Shown here in pieces: positions 8,263 through 16,840 of a stretch of 44,837 nucleotides of DNA; position 1 is the first letter of the stretch; each line of letters begins with the position of its first letter. Origin of the DNA: a virus; IMG/VR virus record IMGVR_UViG_3300044825_000389, positions 1 to 44,837 of that record; one strand, 5' to 3'. A model generated the notes under the pieces. It saw only the letters and a list, made by a program, of their open reading frames with translations. It did no database searches and was not told the DNA's origin. Made by a program: the position numbers and the translations under genes.

Positions 8263-10248
8263 TCAGGTTCCCGAATAAACAGCGACTCGGTAATCAAGGC
8301 CGAGCAGATTCATCTTCAGCGGCAGACTCTGCGTCACTTCGATCGCCTGCTCGCGGCTGTAGCCGAGGATGCCGTTGACGCGCTTGATGCCGGTGAACGT
8401 CGGCACCGGGTCATCCAGCAGCGGGTTGTCCATCAGCCGGAAAGCAACTTCCTGCGCGTTGAGCAGGCAGTGCTGCGTGTCGTCCAGCACCGCGCTGATC
8501 TCGACGATGCGCTTCTTGAACGACACCCGGCTGCCGGTCTGCAGCTTGATCTCCACCGGCATCGTCTTGGCGTACACCGTCATAGGCAGGCCGACTTCGT
8601 AGCTGGTGGTCGATGCGCGGTCGAACGTCACCGAGCCGCCACCGCTTACAGTCTCGTTACTCTGCGGCACGCCATCGGTGATGACGTTCAGCGCTTTACC
8701 AATATGCGGCAGGCTGCTTGCGCTTGCTGCAGCACCGCCCGTAAATGCGCAGTCGGTATAGAGATCGTCCTTGAACTGCTCAATAAAGTACCTAGTTGTG
8801 CCATTGAACACGCGCTTGGTAACGACATAGATCTGCGTCACGTCGACACCAACATCAAGGAAATCACCATCGGTGATGTACTCGCTGGGTGATGTGATCT
8901 GCTGACTACGCATGATCGAGAACACAGCCATCGTGCCGTCGCTGGTGTTGGTCATCATCAGCAGGTCGGCTTCCTCGGTGCTGGCGGCGCGACGCAAGGC
9001 AATGCGCTGCGGGCCTTTCAACAGATGGCCTGCAAGCAGCGAGATGCGCTGCGTGATGTAGGTCAACTGCGTGTCAGAGAAGATGAACTCATTAAGCGAC
9101 TTGCCCTGGCGTTGGATGTAGATGCTGCCGGACTCAACCGACTGCACCCGCGTGCCAGGCTTGATGCCGTTGCGGCTTACCTGCTTGAAAGTGAACGTCA
9201 GCGGCGTCACCGGATCGGTGCCTTGCTGCGGAACGACGAACTCACCGCCGGTCGTGAACACTTGGAAGTCACGCGATGAGATGATGTCCGTGATGACGTT
9301 CAGGTCATTGGTGTCGAGGGTCGCCTCGACTGCGTCATCGTCCAGCGATTCGCTTGGCACGAAATCGAAGAACAGATTGATCTTTGAGCCCCAGATGGTC
9401 GATGGGCGCGACTTGCTGCCGCCAAAGTACAGCCGACCCTCGTGGAAAGTCACCGACCGCGGCCAACCCTTGCCAGAGCTCCACACATCCTCGTAGCCGG
9501 TCTCAAGCTCCCAGCTGCCATTAGCAACCGCTGACGTGTTAAAAAACGGGTACTCGGTAATGGCATCGACCGATGTCGCCGAATTGAATTTGACGATCTT
9601 TGCTCGGCCCTGCGGGCTGGCATTGATGTACTGGTTCACATGGCCGCTGTTGAACACCGAGGCCGATGCGGTAATCGTGATGTTTCCGGCCACCGCAGAC
9701 GGCGTGATCGTGCCGGACGGGTTGCTGGTCGACAGCGTGAAGGCGTACTTCGGGATGCTGTCAAACGTGATCGTGCTGGCCGTCCAGCTGGCATCGTTGG
9801 CACCGCGCACAATCTTGGTCGGCGCAAGGTCAGGATGCACCACGATCAACGTGTCAGCAGACTGCGTCCAGCACATGTCGTCGACAATGCTGCTGCCGAT
9901 GCTGGTCGTCAGGTAGTTGTTGCCGCTGCTGTTGATGTTGGCCACCACAGCGCCGTTCTTGATGACATACATGCGGTTGTGCGTGAAGCACAGCATGTAG
10001 GAGTCAGCGACCGAGAACTGAAACGGCACCAAGCGCACGCCGTTGCCGGCAGACGCGGTGCTACTGTTAGGCAGTTCAAGGATGTGTTTCAAGCCTGGCC
10101 GGCGTCGCAGTCCACCTTGCGGCTGGATCAGCACGTTGGTCGCCTTGGCCAGCGCGTTCGGATAGGACTGCAGGTCAACCCGCGCACGCAGCAGCGGGTC
10201 GAGCTCGCCCGTGCTGAAGTTGGTCGCAAAGTCGACGAAGCGCGGCAT
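8263..10248 (-). CDS. Tail tubular protein B (tail nozzle)
   Basis: 661 residues, beta-rich. The start MPRFVDFATNFSTGELDPLL, with RARVDLQSYPNAL and PQGGLRRRPG, is the signature opening of the podovirus tail nozzle family (T7 gp12 role): the distal tube through which DNA leaves, assembled under tail tubular protein A. Length fits the 600-800 residues usual for the family. Start ATG overlaps the last base of the tail A stop. The C-terminal third can be compared with the lineage B fragment at 43998-44837 and is strongly conserved. Confidence 0.88.
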   Translation of the reverse strand: MPRFVDFATNFSTGELDPLLRARVDLQSYPNALAKATNVLIQPQGGLRRRPGLKHILELPNSSTASAGNGVRLVPFQFSVADSYMLCFTHNRMYVIKNGAVVANINSSGNNYLTTSIGSSIVDDMCWTQSADTLIVVHPDLAPTKIVRGANDASWTASTITFDSIPKYAFTLSTSNPSGTITPSAVAGNITITASASVFNSGHVNQYINASPQGRAKIVKFNSATSVDAITEYPFFNTSAVANGSWELETGYEDVWSSGKGWPRSVTFHEGRLYFGGSKSRPSTIWGSKINLFFDFVPSESLDDDAVEATLDTNDLNVITDIISSRDFQVFTTGGEFVVPQQGTDPVTPLTFTFKQVSRNGIKPGTRVQSVESGSIYIQRQGKSLNEFIFSDTQLTYITQRISLLAGHLLKGPQRIALRRAASTEEADLLMMTNTSDGTMAVFSIMRSQQITSPSEYITDGDFLDVGVDVTQIYVVTKRVFNGTTRYFIEQFKDDLYTDCAFTGGAAASASSLPHIGKALNVITDGVPQSNETVSGGGSVTFDRASTTSYEVGLPMTVYAKTMPVEIKLQTGSRVSFKKRIVEISAVLDDTQHCLLNAQEVAFRLMDNPLLDDPVPTFTGIKRVNGILGYSREQAIEVTQSLPLKMNLLGLDYRVAVYSGT

Positions 10249-10862
10249 CAGTTTCTCACCGCGATGAGGGTGTAATCTTCCATTGCACGGGTCGGTTGAC
10301 CCTGCGCATCGATGTTCATTGCTGTGCGGAAGTAGCCGCCGCGGCCATTCTCAGCGGGGTCACCCACTGCCTTGCGCTCCCAGCGCAGCGACTTGTCCTG
10401 TTGTTCGGTGATCGGCTCGGCCAAATGCCAGGCCATCATGTACTTCATCAGCTGGGTGAAATACTGCGGCCAGGCAAACTCACCGACGCTGTACTGGTAG
10501 TCGATGAACACGGCCTCAATATTGGTCAGCAGCTGGTCGCCCTGGATTTCCCAGTCTTTCTGCACCGGAGCACCTGGGCTGGCGGTGTCGTACACGGCAC
10601 GCGGGCCGGCAAGGCGGTCACCCGGCAGCTGATAGGCGTATTTCCAGACCGATGTCGGCGCTGTCAGCAGGCGAGCGAGCTGCACCTTCTTGGTGTTGAA
10701 ACTCCACGGGTACATCACTAGCGTGGAGTCGCGGATGTCTGGATACAGACGGTCGCAGACCGAGCTCTCGTCGGTGCCATCATTGAACGACGTGATGGCC
10801 TTTGCGCCAATCAGGAGCAGGGCATCTGAACAAATTGTGATCCCGGTATCACCCGCTGCCAT
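10248..10862 (-). CDS. Tail tubular protein A (gatekeeper)
   Basis: 204 residues. The N-terminal part (ICSDALLLIGAKAITSF, then PDIRDSTLVMYPWSFN and KYAYQLPGD) is the pattern of the T7 gp11-type tail tubular A / gatekeeper proteins that form the ring between portal and nozzle. Usual length about 190-210. It is followed with a 1-base overlap by tail tubular protein B, the normal order. Upstream lies a stem-loop (10883-10915) separating it from the coat and decoration-protein genes. Confidence 0.87.
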   Translation of the reverse strand: MAAGDTGITICSDALLLIGAKAITSFNDGTDESSVCDRLYPDIRDSTLVMYPWSFNTKKVQLARLLTAPTSVWKYAYQLPGDRLAGPRAVYDTASPGAPVQKDWEIQGDQLLTNIEAVFIDYQYSVGEFAWPQYFTQLMKYMMAWHLAEPITEQQDKSLRWERKAVGDPAENGRGGYFRTAMNIDAQGQPTRAMEDYTLIAVRN

Positions 10863-10882
10863 CGCAACCTCTTAATGTGAGA

Positions 10883-10915
10883 AGGGGCTGGCTCCTGTTT
10901 CAGAGACCAGCCCCT
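10883..10915 (-). terminator. Strong stem-loop between coat and tail genes
   Basis: AGGGGCTGG (10883-10891) pairs with CCAGCCCCT (10907-10915), a perfect 9-bp GC-rich stem. A further CTC/GAG pairing in the loop allows extension past one bulged base. On the transcribed (minus) strand it is followed by TCTCACATTAAG, not a clear U-run, so it is more likely a partial terminator or an mRNA-stabilising hairpin that keeps coat transcript levels above those of tail genes. Confidence 0.5.
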
Positions 10916-10936
10916 GGTGCTACTGTTGACTGCCGG

Positions 10937-11215
10937 TTAGTCGCCGTCGGTAGCCGACAGAGTTGTGCCGTCAGTCACGTCGACCACGCCCGAAGCGTTG
11001 GACACGACGTAGACCAGGGTGACCACGGCGGTCGAGCCGGTCGAGGTCACGCAGTGGATCACGTCGCCAACCTCAAGGGTGTTGGCCAGTGAGTTGAAGT
11101 AGCCCGACGTGTTGACATCCGCGATGGCATCTGCGGTTTTGTAGCCATACATCGACGGTGCGTTGCCGCGCTTGGACGCGGAGTAGGCGGTAAAGCCAGC
11201 TGCATCGTATGCCAT
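10937..11215 (-). CDS. Small virion protein after coat, likely decoration or head protein
   Basis: 92 residues, starting MAYDAAGFTAYSASKRGNAP, with a Thr/Val/Ser-rich beta-type second half (VGDVIHCVTSTGSTAVVTLVYVV). It sits 16 bases downstream of the coat gene with a strong GGGAGGG ribosome site, indicating high expression. Such short beta proteins after the coat gene are often capsid decoration or head-completion proteins in podoviruses. Identity is inferred from context only. Confidence 0.65.
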   Translation of the reverse strand: MAYDAAGFTAYSASKRGNAPSMYGYKTADAIADVNTSGYFNSLANTLEVGDVIHCVTSTGSTAVVTLVYVVSNASGVVDVTDGTTLSATDGD

Positions 11216-11231
11216 GATTCAGCCCTCCCTA

Positions 11232-12086
11232 TTAAGCTGCAGCCGCGGTGTCGCGGGCAGTGATCTTGACGATACCCTCGGCATCGATCGCAACCGAACC
11301 CGCCGAGAACAGAGCATTGACCAGCCAGCTCGTTTTCTCAGGGATGTAGTTGATCTCAGTCTTGGGTGCGATGCCTTCTGCGTAGCCGATGGCGTCCTTG
11401 TGGAACGCGTACAGCGTGCGATCCGAGGAGCCGTCGATCGGCAAGCCACCTTCCGAGCGGTCACCCAGCACATGGAACGTGAAGCCCAGGAAGCTGTTGA
11501 TCTCGCCCTGCACCAGCGCCTTGACGGTGTTGAAGTCCGAGCTGGTGACCGAAGTCTGCTCGAGCATCGATGCCAAGCTGTTGGCGTGGATGATGATGTG
11601 ACGACCGTCGCTCGGCACGTTCTTGGTGTTCAGGATCTTCGCAGCCTCGCGCAGCTTGGCGATGTTCATGTTGGTGTTCGAGCCACCAATCGAATTCGCC
11701 ACGGTGCCGGTGCCGGAAGCAGCAGACAGCGCGTCGAGGATCAGCTGATCCTGGCGACGGCCAATCGCAGCGCCGACCACCTGGGCGAGCTCAGAGCGCT
11801 CGTCGAAGTTGACCTTTGCCTGCGAGAAAACATCCGAATACTCAGCAGCGTTCCAGTCGGACAGCGTGCAGGTAACGGTCGAGAAGCCGACGTTCATCGG
11901 CGTGACATCGGTCTGGGTCACGCGGGCAGTTGCCACGCCACGGCCGACCTTCGGGAATTTTACTTGGGAGCCTTCGACACCACGACGCTGGCGCACTGCG
12001 CCGACAAGCATAGCCTTGCCTTGATAGCTTTGCTTAACCTCTGCGTCGAACAGTGTCACAAAGGCATTGCTCAGAGAGATAGCCAT
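11232..12086 (-). CDS. Major capsid protein
   Basis: 284 residues, starting MAISLSNAFVTLFDAEVKQSY. The N-terminal motif (F...E...QSYQGK..L....R.R.GVEGSQVKFPKVG) and the central DERSELAQVVGAAIGRRQDQLILDAL block are characteristic of T7-like podovirus coat proteins (HK97 fold), although this one is short (T7 gp10A is 345). Its position after the scaffold gene agrees. A GAGGT ribosome site is 7 bases upstream and a likely dedicated promoter lies at 12231-12258, giving a leader of about 140 bases. Upstream ends at the scaffold stop, 207 bases away, the longest gap in the virion operon. Confidence 0.9.
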   Translation of the reverse strand: MAISLSNAFVTLFDAEVKQSYQGKAMLVGAVRQRRGVEGSQVKFPKVGRGVATARVTQTDVTPMNVGFSTVTCTLSDWNAAEYSDVFSQAKVNFDERSELAQVVGAAIGRRQDQLILDALSAASGTGTVANSIGGSNTNMNIAKLREAAKILNTKNVPSDGRHIIIHANSLASMLEQTSVTSSDFNTVKALVQGEINSFLGFTFHVLGDRSEGGLPIDGSSDRTLYAFHKDAIGYAEGIAPKTEINYIPEKTSWLVNALFSAGSVAIDAEGIVKITARDTAAAA

Positions 12087-12230
12087 TTGAGAACCTCGTT
12101 CGGTTGATTAGTCAGGGTTTGCGCGTCGGTGAGCCGCGTCATGCGGGCCTGTGCTTGCGACTTACGGTCGCCACTCGGCAGCATCTCGCTGCGAGTCAGG
12201 GTCGGGGAAACCCGGTGGGCCTTGCCGCAG

Positions 12231-12258
12231 ATTGTAGGCAACTGTATCCAAAATGCAA
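12231..12258 (-). promoter_or_regulatory. Sigma70-like promoter for the coat gene
   Basis: On the minus strand TTGCAT (plus 12253-12258) is followed after 16 bases by TACAAT (plus 12231-12236). It lies in the only sizeable gap of the virion operon and would start transcripts about 140 bases before the coat ATG. The gap otherwise contains no credible reading frame. Confidence 0.45.
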
Positions 12259-12293
12259 CACAGTCGATTGCAATCTGTACAAGACCCGACCGG

Positions 12294-13064
12294 TTAGTCC
12301 TTGACGACCTGGTTGAACAGCTTCTCGACCTTCTGCCGGTAAGCGGCGTCGGTCTTGTACTTGGGATCAGCCACCATCTGATAGAGCTCCTCTTGGGTCG
12401 GCGCTCCTTCAATCGGTGCAGACTGAATTGGCACCCGGCCCTCGTAGGCCTCGCGGATCTTGACCAGGGCATTCAGGCCTCGAGCCGTGCCGCCCATGAT
12501 CTTGAACTCCTCGAAATCCTCGGCTGACCAGACGCCCTTGTTGACCAGGCCACGCGCCCAGTCGACCATGCCGTCGACCATTGCCCGACCGTTTGGGCCG
12601 AGCTTCTTCATTTCCACGGCTGGGTCGACAAAGTCGGCAGACATGAGCTCCTTGGCTTGGGTCTGCAGCTGGCCGACCAGGTCGTCGAACTGCGCCTGAG
12701 ACAGGCCGTTCTCCTTCGCCCAGCCGGACAGGGTGCTTGCCATCGGGTTTTCGCCGTTGCCGTCACCAAAGGATGACAGGTCATACTTGCCATCAGCCGG
12801 GGCGTTGTGAGCACCCTTGCTGATCTTGCCGCGCAGATCTCGCCAGCTCTTTGCCAGCCCCTCGAAGTCGGCGTTGCCGTCCTTCCAGAAGTTTTCCGGC
12901 AGCCAGTCTGGCCGCTCGGTTGGGCTGACCGGTGCAGACGGGTCTGGCGCTTTGTGGTCGATCGCGACTTGTTGCGGATTGGTTTCTTGTTGGTTTTCGT
13001 CCGTGACTGAAACACCGTCGAGTAGGCCGGACTGACCGGGCTCGACTGCTGCGGTTTCGCTCAT
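12294..13064 (-). CDS. Capsid scaffolding protein
   Basis: 256 residues from the ATG at 13062-13064 (MSETAAVEPGQSG); the frame extends further upstream but that part overlaps the previous gene and reads as arginine-rich noise. AAGGAG ribosome site just upstream, and the start overlaps the Bbp19-like stop (ATGA). Acidic, Gln/Asp/Pro-rich N-terminus; then RPDWLPENFWKDGNADFEGLAKSW, a motif common to podovirus scaffold/assembly proteins; helical C-terminus ending with basic residues (KVEKLFNQVVKD), the usual coat-binding end. It assembles the procapsid and is then removed. Order portal-scaffold-coat is as in T7. Confidence 0.85.
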   Translation of the reverse strand: MSETAAVEPGQSGLLDGVSVTDENQQETNPQQVAIDHKAPDPSAPVSPTERPDWLPENFWKDGNADFEGLAKSWRDLRGKISKGAHNAPADGKYDLSSFGDGNGENPMASTLSGWAKENGLSQAQFDDLVGQLQTQAKELMSADFVDPAVEMKKLGPNGRAMVDGMVDWARGLVNKGVWSAEDFEEFKIMGGTARGLNALVKIREAYEGRVPIQSAPIEGAPTQEELYQMVADPKYKTDAAYRQKVEKLFNQVVKD

Positions 13065-13324
13065 AGGCTCCTTGCTTGGTTGATCCGTGCGATCAGATCC
13101 CGCACGACATTGCGTTGCCCTTCGGCAAAGAATGCGTGCGAGGGGTCGTTGCCTGGCACGGCGACAGGCACGTCCACATACATCTCGCGCAGCCACTTGA
13201 GCAGTGCTTGACCATCCTCATCGCCAAACACTCTCAAGCAAAGCCGCGCTAGGTCTTCGCGCTGCTGGGTGACCTCGCGGATGTCTTCGGTCTGGCCCAG
13301 CGCCTCGAGCTCTTCCCAGCTCAT
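13061..13324 (-). CDS. Bbp19-like structural protein
   Basis: 87 residues. The pattern RLCLRVFGDEDGQALLKWLREMY ... DPSHAFFAEGQRNVVRDLIARI matches the small phage family named after Bordetella phage BPP-1 Bbp19, usually found between portal and scaffold genes in podoviruses. Its exact role is not known to me; a head or assembly role is inferred. It overlaps both neighbours by 4 bases (ATGA), so translation is coupled with portal and scaffold. Confidence 0.8.
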   Translation of the reverse strand: MSWEELEALGQTEDIREVTQQREDLARLCLRVFGDEDGQALLKWLREMYVDVPVAVPGNDPSHAFFAEGQRNVVRDLIARINQARSL

Positions 13325-14928
13325 GCGCCCATCCCTTCAGGCGCAGGCAGAGCGCCTTGCTGCGCTTGCATTGCCATCGCTTGCGCCATCGCCTGCTGCT
13401 GCTGGATTTGCTGCGCTTCCTCCATCAGCACGGCACGCTCTTCGCGGGTGTTTCTGACGATCGCCGGCACACCCAGCTTGTCGCCGATGTAGTCGACGAC
13501 GGCGTCGTTCTTGAGCGCCAGCTGGCCGTCAGAGCCGAACTGGCCGGACACCATCAGCTGCGTGTATTGCAGGATGGCGTTGACCTCTTCCATGTTCTGC
13601 GCCATCGCCAGCGGGGCGACCGGCACCACCTTGACCTCAAGCCCGTTGACCCGCAGCGGCATATCGATCAGGCCGCGCTCATCCATCACCTCAAGGATCT
13701 TGGCCACCAGCGGGATCATGGTCTCGTTGATCAGGCGACCAAAAGCCGAGCCCAGGTTTTGCGCGAGCTCTTTCATGCGCTCGACGATCTCGGTCGCCGA
13801 CCGCGCAGACATGTTGTCAGGCGGCAGCGACTCGTCCAGGAGGATGCGCTTGATGTTGCTGCGCAGGTCGTTGATTACCAACTGCGACACGTTGAAGTCA
13901 CCGGAGCGTGGCAGCGCTTGCAGTGCCGGCCCCTGCGGGCCGCCGTTGCGAGCGACCGGGATGATTGCACCAGGCACCAGCTTCACGGTGTTCGGGTTCA
14001 GCACGCCATCGTCTGCCGCTGTGTACACACCGGCCACGGCCAGCGAGGCATTTTTGAGCAGCAGCTCGATTGTCTTGTTTAGGGTCTTGATGTCGGGCAG
14101 GGCGGTCATCAGCGGGCCGCGGCCGTAGATCTCGCCGGCCACCTTCATGTAGCGGCTGATCACCCAGGGCGATGTCTTCTTGCGGCGATAGACAATCTCC
14201 TCTTTGCTGATCTTGTCGATGACGTGGTAGCAGTAGTCACCGCGGCCAGCGTCAAAGATTGTTGCCTCGAGGAGCTCAATGTCGTCGGTCGGCTTGTCCT
14301 GAATGCGGCGCTTCATGGCGTCGGACAGCTTGGCGTCCGGCCACTGGCGCTCGATCGATTCGCCCTTGATTCTCATCCGGCGGTAGACGTTGTCGACCTG
14401 GCCGTTCGCGCCTTCCTCGTAGCTGACCAGAAACAGCGGCACCGGCACAAAGTTGATCGGGCTGGTGTCGTCACCCGGCTGCACCATCATGCAGGCCGTG
14501 CCGACCGCCAGATCCAGCAGGAACTCACCGATCGCGATGTCGAAGTTGGACTGCTTCAGCACGTCAAACATCTTGTCGCTGTACGCATCGAGGATCGCTT
14601 GCGCCATCTGCTTGCGGTCAAGCGGGATCGACGGGCCAGGCTCAAGCCTTGACCACTTACGCTGTGGCGGGAAAACAACGCTCTGCAGACGGTTGGCAAA
14701 GCGCTGGGTCGAGTTGATAGCGGTCGAGTCGAACACCCGCGCCATCTTCTTGCTACCGGTCGCGCCACCCTCCCAGACGCCATACAGCTGACGTTGGGGC
14801 AGGGCAAACTCGTAGGCATCCTGGTACAGCTGCTGAAACTCATCCTTCTTGGTCTGAGCTGCAGCTTGGCGCTTGATGATTTCCTCTGGCTTTAAGCGCT
14901 TGCCACCGAGTGGCGTCTTGTATTCCAT
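13321..14928 (-). CDS. Portal (head-tail connector) protein
   Basis: 535 residues, typical for T7 gp8-type connectors (about 510-560). N-terminal region has RQAAAQTKKDEFQQLYQDAYEFALP and DSTAINSTQRFANRLQSVVFPP, family hallmarks of the head-to-tail connecting proteins. The C-terminus is a Gln/Ala/Met-rich helix, as in the barrel/crown end. It forms the dodecameric DNA channel and terminase docking site. Upstream is a 60-residue gene with a 2-base gap; downstream the Bbp19-like gene overlaps by 4. Confidence 0.93.
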   Translation of the reverse strand: MEYKTPLGGKRLKPEEIIKRQAAAQTKKDEFQQLYQDAYEFALPQRQLYGVWEGGATGSKKMARVFDSTAINSTQRFANRLQSVVFPPQRKWSRLEPGPSIPLDRKQMAQAILDAYSDKMFDVLKQSNFDIAIGEFLLDLAVGTACMMVQPGDDTSPINFVPVPLFLVSYEEGANGQVDNVYRRMRIKGESIERQWPDAKLSDAMKRRIQDKPTDDIELLEATIFDAGRGDYCYHVIDKISKEEIVYRRKKTSPWVISRYMKVAGEIYGRGPLMTALPDIKTLNKTIELLLKNASLAVAGVYTAADDGVLNPNTVKLVPGAIIPVARNGGPQGPALQALPRSGDFNVSQLVINDLRSNIKRILLDESLPPDNMSARSATEIVERMKELAQNLGSAFGRLINETMIPLVAKILEVMDERGLIDMPLRVNGLEVKVVPVAPLAMAQNMEEVNAILQYTQLMVSGQFGSDGQLALKNDAVVDYIGDKLGVPAIVRNTREERAVLMEEAQQIQQQQAMAQAMAMQAQQGALPAPEGMGA

Positions 14929-14930
14929 GA

Positions 14931-15113
14931 TTAGCCGTCCTTGTCGATCTGGTACTCGTCCAGCATTGGGCGCTTAGTCTTGCGCGTCTTGGCTGCCGCC
15001 TTGAAAGCAGCATCGGTTGGCGCACCAGCCGAGCCGGGCTTCCTCATCTTTTCGCCCGAGCCTTCTTTGATGCGCTCGCGCTTGGCGTGAATGTTTTCGT
15101 ATAGACCTGGCAT
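14931..15113 (-). CDS. Small basic protein upstream of portal
   Basis: 60 residues, very basic: MPGLYENIHAKRERIKEGSG then EKMRKPGSAGAPTDAAFKAAAKTRK. This 'LY.NIHAKR.RI..GSGE.MR.PG..GAPT' pattern recurs in small genes near portal/terminase of many tailed phages. Function unknown to me; the charge suggests nucleic-acid contact or head association. It follows the 270-residue gene by one base and precedes the portal by two. Confidence 0.75.
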   Translation of the reverse strand: MPGLYENIHAKRERIKEGSGEKMRKPGSAGAPTDAAFKAAAKTRKTKRPMLDEYQIDKDG

Positions 15114-15114
15114 C

Positions 15115-15927
15115 TCAAGCTCCTTCCAACATGCCGCGACTCATGCGGCGCATGACGACGTTTTGTTTTGCTGCCTTGCGCTCACCGACCTCGCGCTCGA
15201 ATGTCTTGCCGAGCTCTTCGCGTTTTTGCTGAAACTGACCAGTTTCAAACGTCGGCAGCTTTGGCTGCGCTGGTGCAGAGGGCGCTCTTGGCAGACTGAG
15301 CGTCGGCGCAGCAATGCTTGGCGCTTGCGGCGGTTCTTCGTTAAATGTCGGGACATCTCGCGTCTTGAACACGCGATTCTCGGTGATGTTGTATGTGGTA
15401 GCTGGCGCATTGGCGCGGCTTCGATTGACGCCTTGACCGACTACAACATTCTCAAGAAAGTACCCTTCAGGCAAATTGCCCTCGCGGTAGTTAACGCCAC
15501 CGATGTTGTAGACCATGCCTGATCGTCCTTGCACAACACCCATGATGTTCGTCATCTCGGACGGATTGGCAGCAATGTCAGCAAGGGTTGCGTTGTACGC
15601 ATCCAAGCGCTGACGATAAGCCGCAACCTGCGCGTCGTAGTTGGCAATCGTTTGGTTGTACGCTGACGACTGTTGTTCAAATGCAGTATTCACAGCAGCA
15701 ACCTGGCGCTGATACGCAGGGAAGTCTTGCTGCGTATACCTAGCGACCGCAGCTTCGTATGGGGCCATGACCTCTCTGCTCTTTGCAGTCCAGTCACTAA
15801 ATCCCTTTTGCTGCTGTTGGGTGACATCGAGCAGACCGCTCTGGTAGGTCTTAGCCAGGCGCTCGATGTCTGCAGTCGCACGACGTGCGGCCTGCTTCTT
15901 TTGGTACTGGGTCGGGGCGGTGGCCAT
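15115..15927 (-). CDS. Unknown helical virion-region protein
   Basis: 270 residues. Residues 1-120 are Gln/Ala/Tyr-rich helix (long runs such as AVARYTQQDFPAYQRQVAAVN) likely to form a coiled coil. The middle (MGVVQGRSGMVYNIGGVNYR ... EGNLPEGYFLEN) is a small ordered segment. The C-terminus is Pro-rich and then basic. No family recognised. Start overlaps the stop of the 174-residue gene by one base. Its place between terminase and portal suggests a head-assembly or packaging accessory role. Confidence 0.65.
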   Translation of the reverse strand: MATAPTQYQKKQAARRATADIERLAKTYQSGLLDVTQQQQKGFSDWTAKSREVMAPYEAAVARYTQQDFPAYQRQVAAVNTAFEQQSSAYNQTIANYDAQVAAYRQRLDAYNATLADIAANPSEMTNIMGVVQGRSGMVYNIGGVNYREGNLPEGYFLENVVVGQGVNRSRANAPATTYNITENRVFKTRDVPTFNEEPPQAPSIAAPTLSLPRAPSAPAQPKLPTFETGQFQQKREELGKTFEREVGERKAAKQNVVMRRMSRGMLEGA

Positions 15928-16451
15928 TACATCATCCCCATGCCAGCGCCCAGGGTGTCTTGCGTGATGCCGAGTTCGGGTGTCAGGCGTTCTTGAGAGA
16001 GCAGGGCGCGACGACCACCGCGGGTGCGAGCTCTAAGCTGGGTCGCTTGCGTTTCTGCAGCCTTGCGGCGCTCTTCATCGATCTGACCTTGAATCTCTTT
16101 GGCCTTGCGCTCCATCTCCGTGCGCGAGGCCTGGTACTGCGAGACACCGGTCTCGTAGGCTTTCGTGTTCAAAGCAAGTTGATCTTGCGCGACCGACAGC
16201 TGTTCAGACATTGCCTTTGTCGTGGATGCAAGCTGCTCTTTCGCGAGTCTTGCCTGCTCCTCAAGCGAACCGGCTTGTCTACTAAAGACGGCAGTCTGCT
16301 CGGACAGCTTGGCACGAAACGCCTGCTGATCTTCAGTTTGTTTCTGAAGCGCTTGCCGCTGTTGCGCTTCCGCATCTTTGCGCGACTTGCGTGCTTCGTT
16401 TGCGGTGTAGGCTGCGCCGCCAATAATGGCAGCAGCAATAATCCAAGGCAT
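15927..16451 (-). CDS. Membrane-anchored or secreted coiled-coil protein
   Basis: 174 residues. N-terminal hydrophobic segment (MPWIIAAAIIGGAAYTANEA) could be a membrane anchor or signal. Residues about 20-140 are a long charged coiled coil (RKDAEAQQRQALQKQTEDQQ...). A basic RARTRGGRRALLSQ patch follows and the end is Gly/Met-rich. Proteins with this build occur in T7-like phages between terminase and portal; function unknown. 1-base overlap with the next gene. Confidence 0.65.
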   Translation of the reverse strand: MPWIIAAAIIGGAAYTANEARKSRKDAEAQQRQALQKQTEDQQAFRAKLSEQTAVFSRQAGSLEEQARLAKEQLASTTKAMSEQLSVAQDQLALNTKAYETGVSQYQASRTEMERKAKEIQGQIDEERRKAAETQATQLRARTRGGRRALLSQERLTPELGITQDTLGAGMGMM

Positions 16452-16453
16452 GA

Positions 16454-16774
16454 TTACCTCCTAATCAGAACTTCATCCAGTTTGTCGACATCGGTCTCGT
16501 CGGTTGCGTGGATGCAAAACCAGACCGCATCCTCGAGCGCCGTGATCTGGTGATGCGTGTTCGCCAGGATGGTCACGCACGCCGGCGCACGCAGCACCTG
16601 AACCTCACCATCGGCCTCAAGCTCCACAATTCCTGCAGCCAGAATGCTCAGATGGTCGTACTCATGCGCGTGTGTCACCGCAAAATGTCCAGCAGGCAGC
16701 AGCATCTTTCGCGCATACACCCCATCGCTGAAGTGATGCGAGATGTTCAGATCGATCTCGATGTTGTCGTCCAT
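16454..16774 (-). CDS. Cupin-fold small protein
   Basis: 106 residues. A conserved cupin core is visible: residues about 23-75 with LPAGHFAVTHAHEYDHLSIL (His-x-His...His metal site), then GIVELEADGEVQVLRAPACV and the second motif with ANTHHQITALEDAVWFCIHA. Single-domain cupins bind a metal and a small ligand or act as lectin-like structural parts; the role here is unknown. Located right after TerL in the virion operon, with 62 bases between them. Possibly a virion surface protein or a small-molecule enzyme carried with the late genes. Confidence 0.75.
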   Translation of the reverse strand: MDDNIEIDLNISHHFSDGVYARKMLLPAGHFAVTHAHEYDHLSILAAGIVELEADGEVQVLRAPACVTILANTHHQITALEDAVWFCIHATDETDVDKLDEVLIRR

Positions 16775-16817
16775 ATAGCAAGCGATTCTATTGGAAATTG
16801 GTCATGTACAAGCCGCT

Positions 16818-16840
16818 TTGATATCAGCCGGATATATCAA
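16818..16840. repeat. Short inverted repeat at the terminase stop
   Basis: TTGATAT (16818-16824) and ATATCAA (16834-16840) form a perfect 7-bp inverted repeat around a 9-base loop, overlapping the TerL stop codon. AT-rich stem without a U-run, so it is a weak hairpin; it may tune the TerL/cupin boundary. Confidence 0.3.

Noticed and set aside
12294-13196. Longer scaffold start at 13196
   Set aside because: The extra 44 residues are Arg/Cys-rich and overlap the Bbp19-like gene; ATG at 13064 has AAGGAG and the ATGA overlap.
16785-16811. TTGTAC / TAGAAT on the minus strand before the cupin gene
   Set aside because: Spacing is only 15 bases and the -10 is about 10 bases from the ATG, leaving no room for a normal leader.
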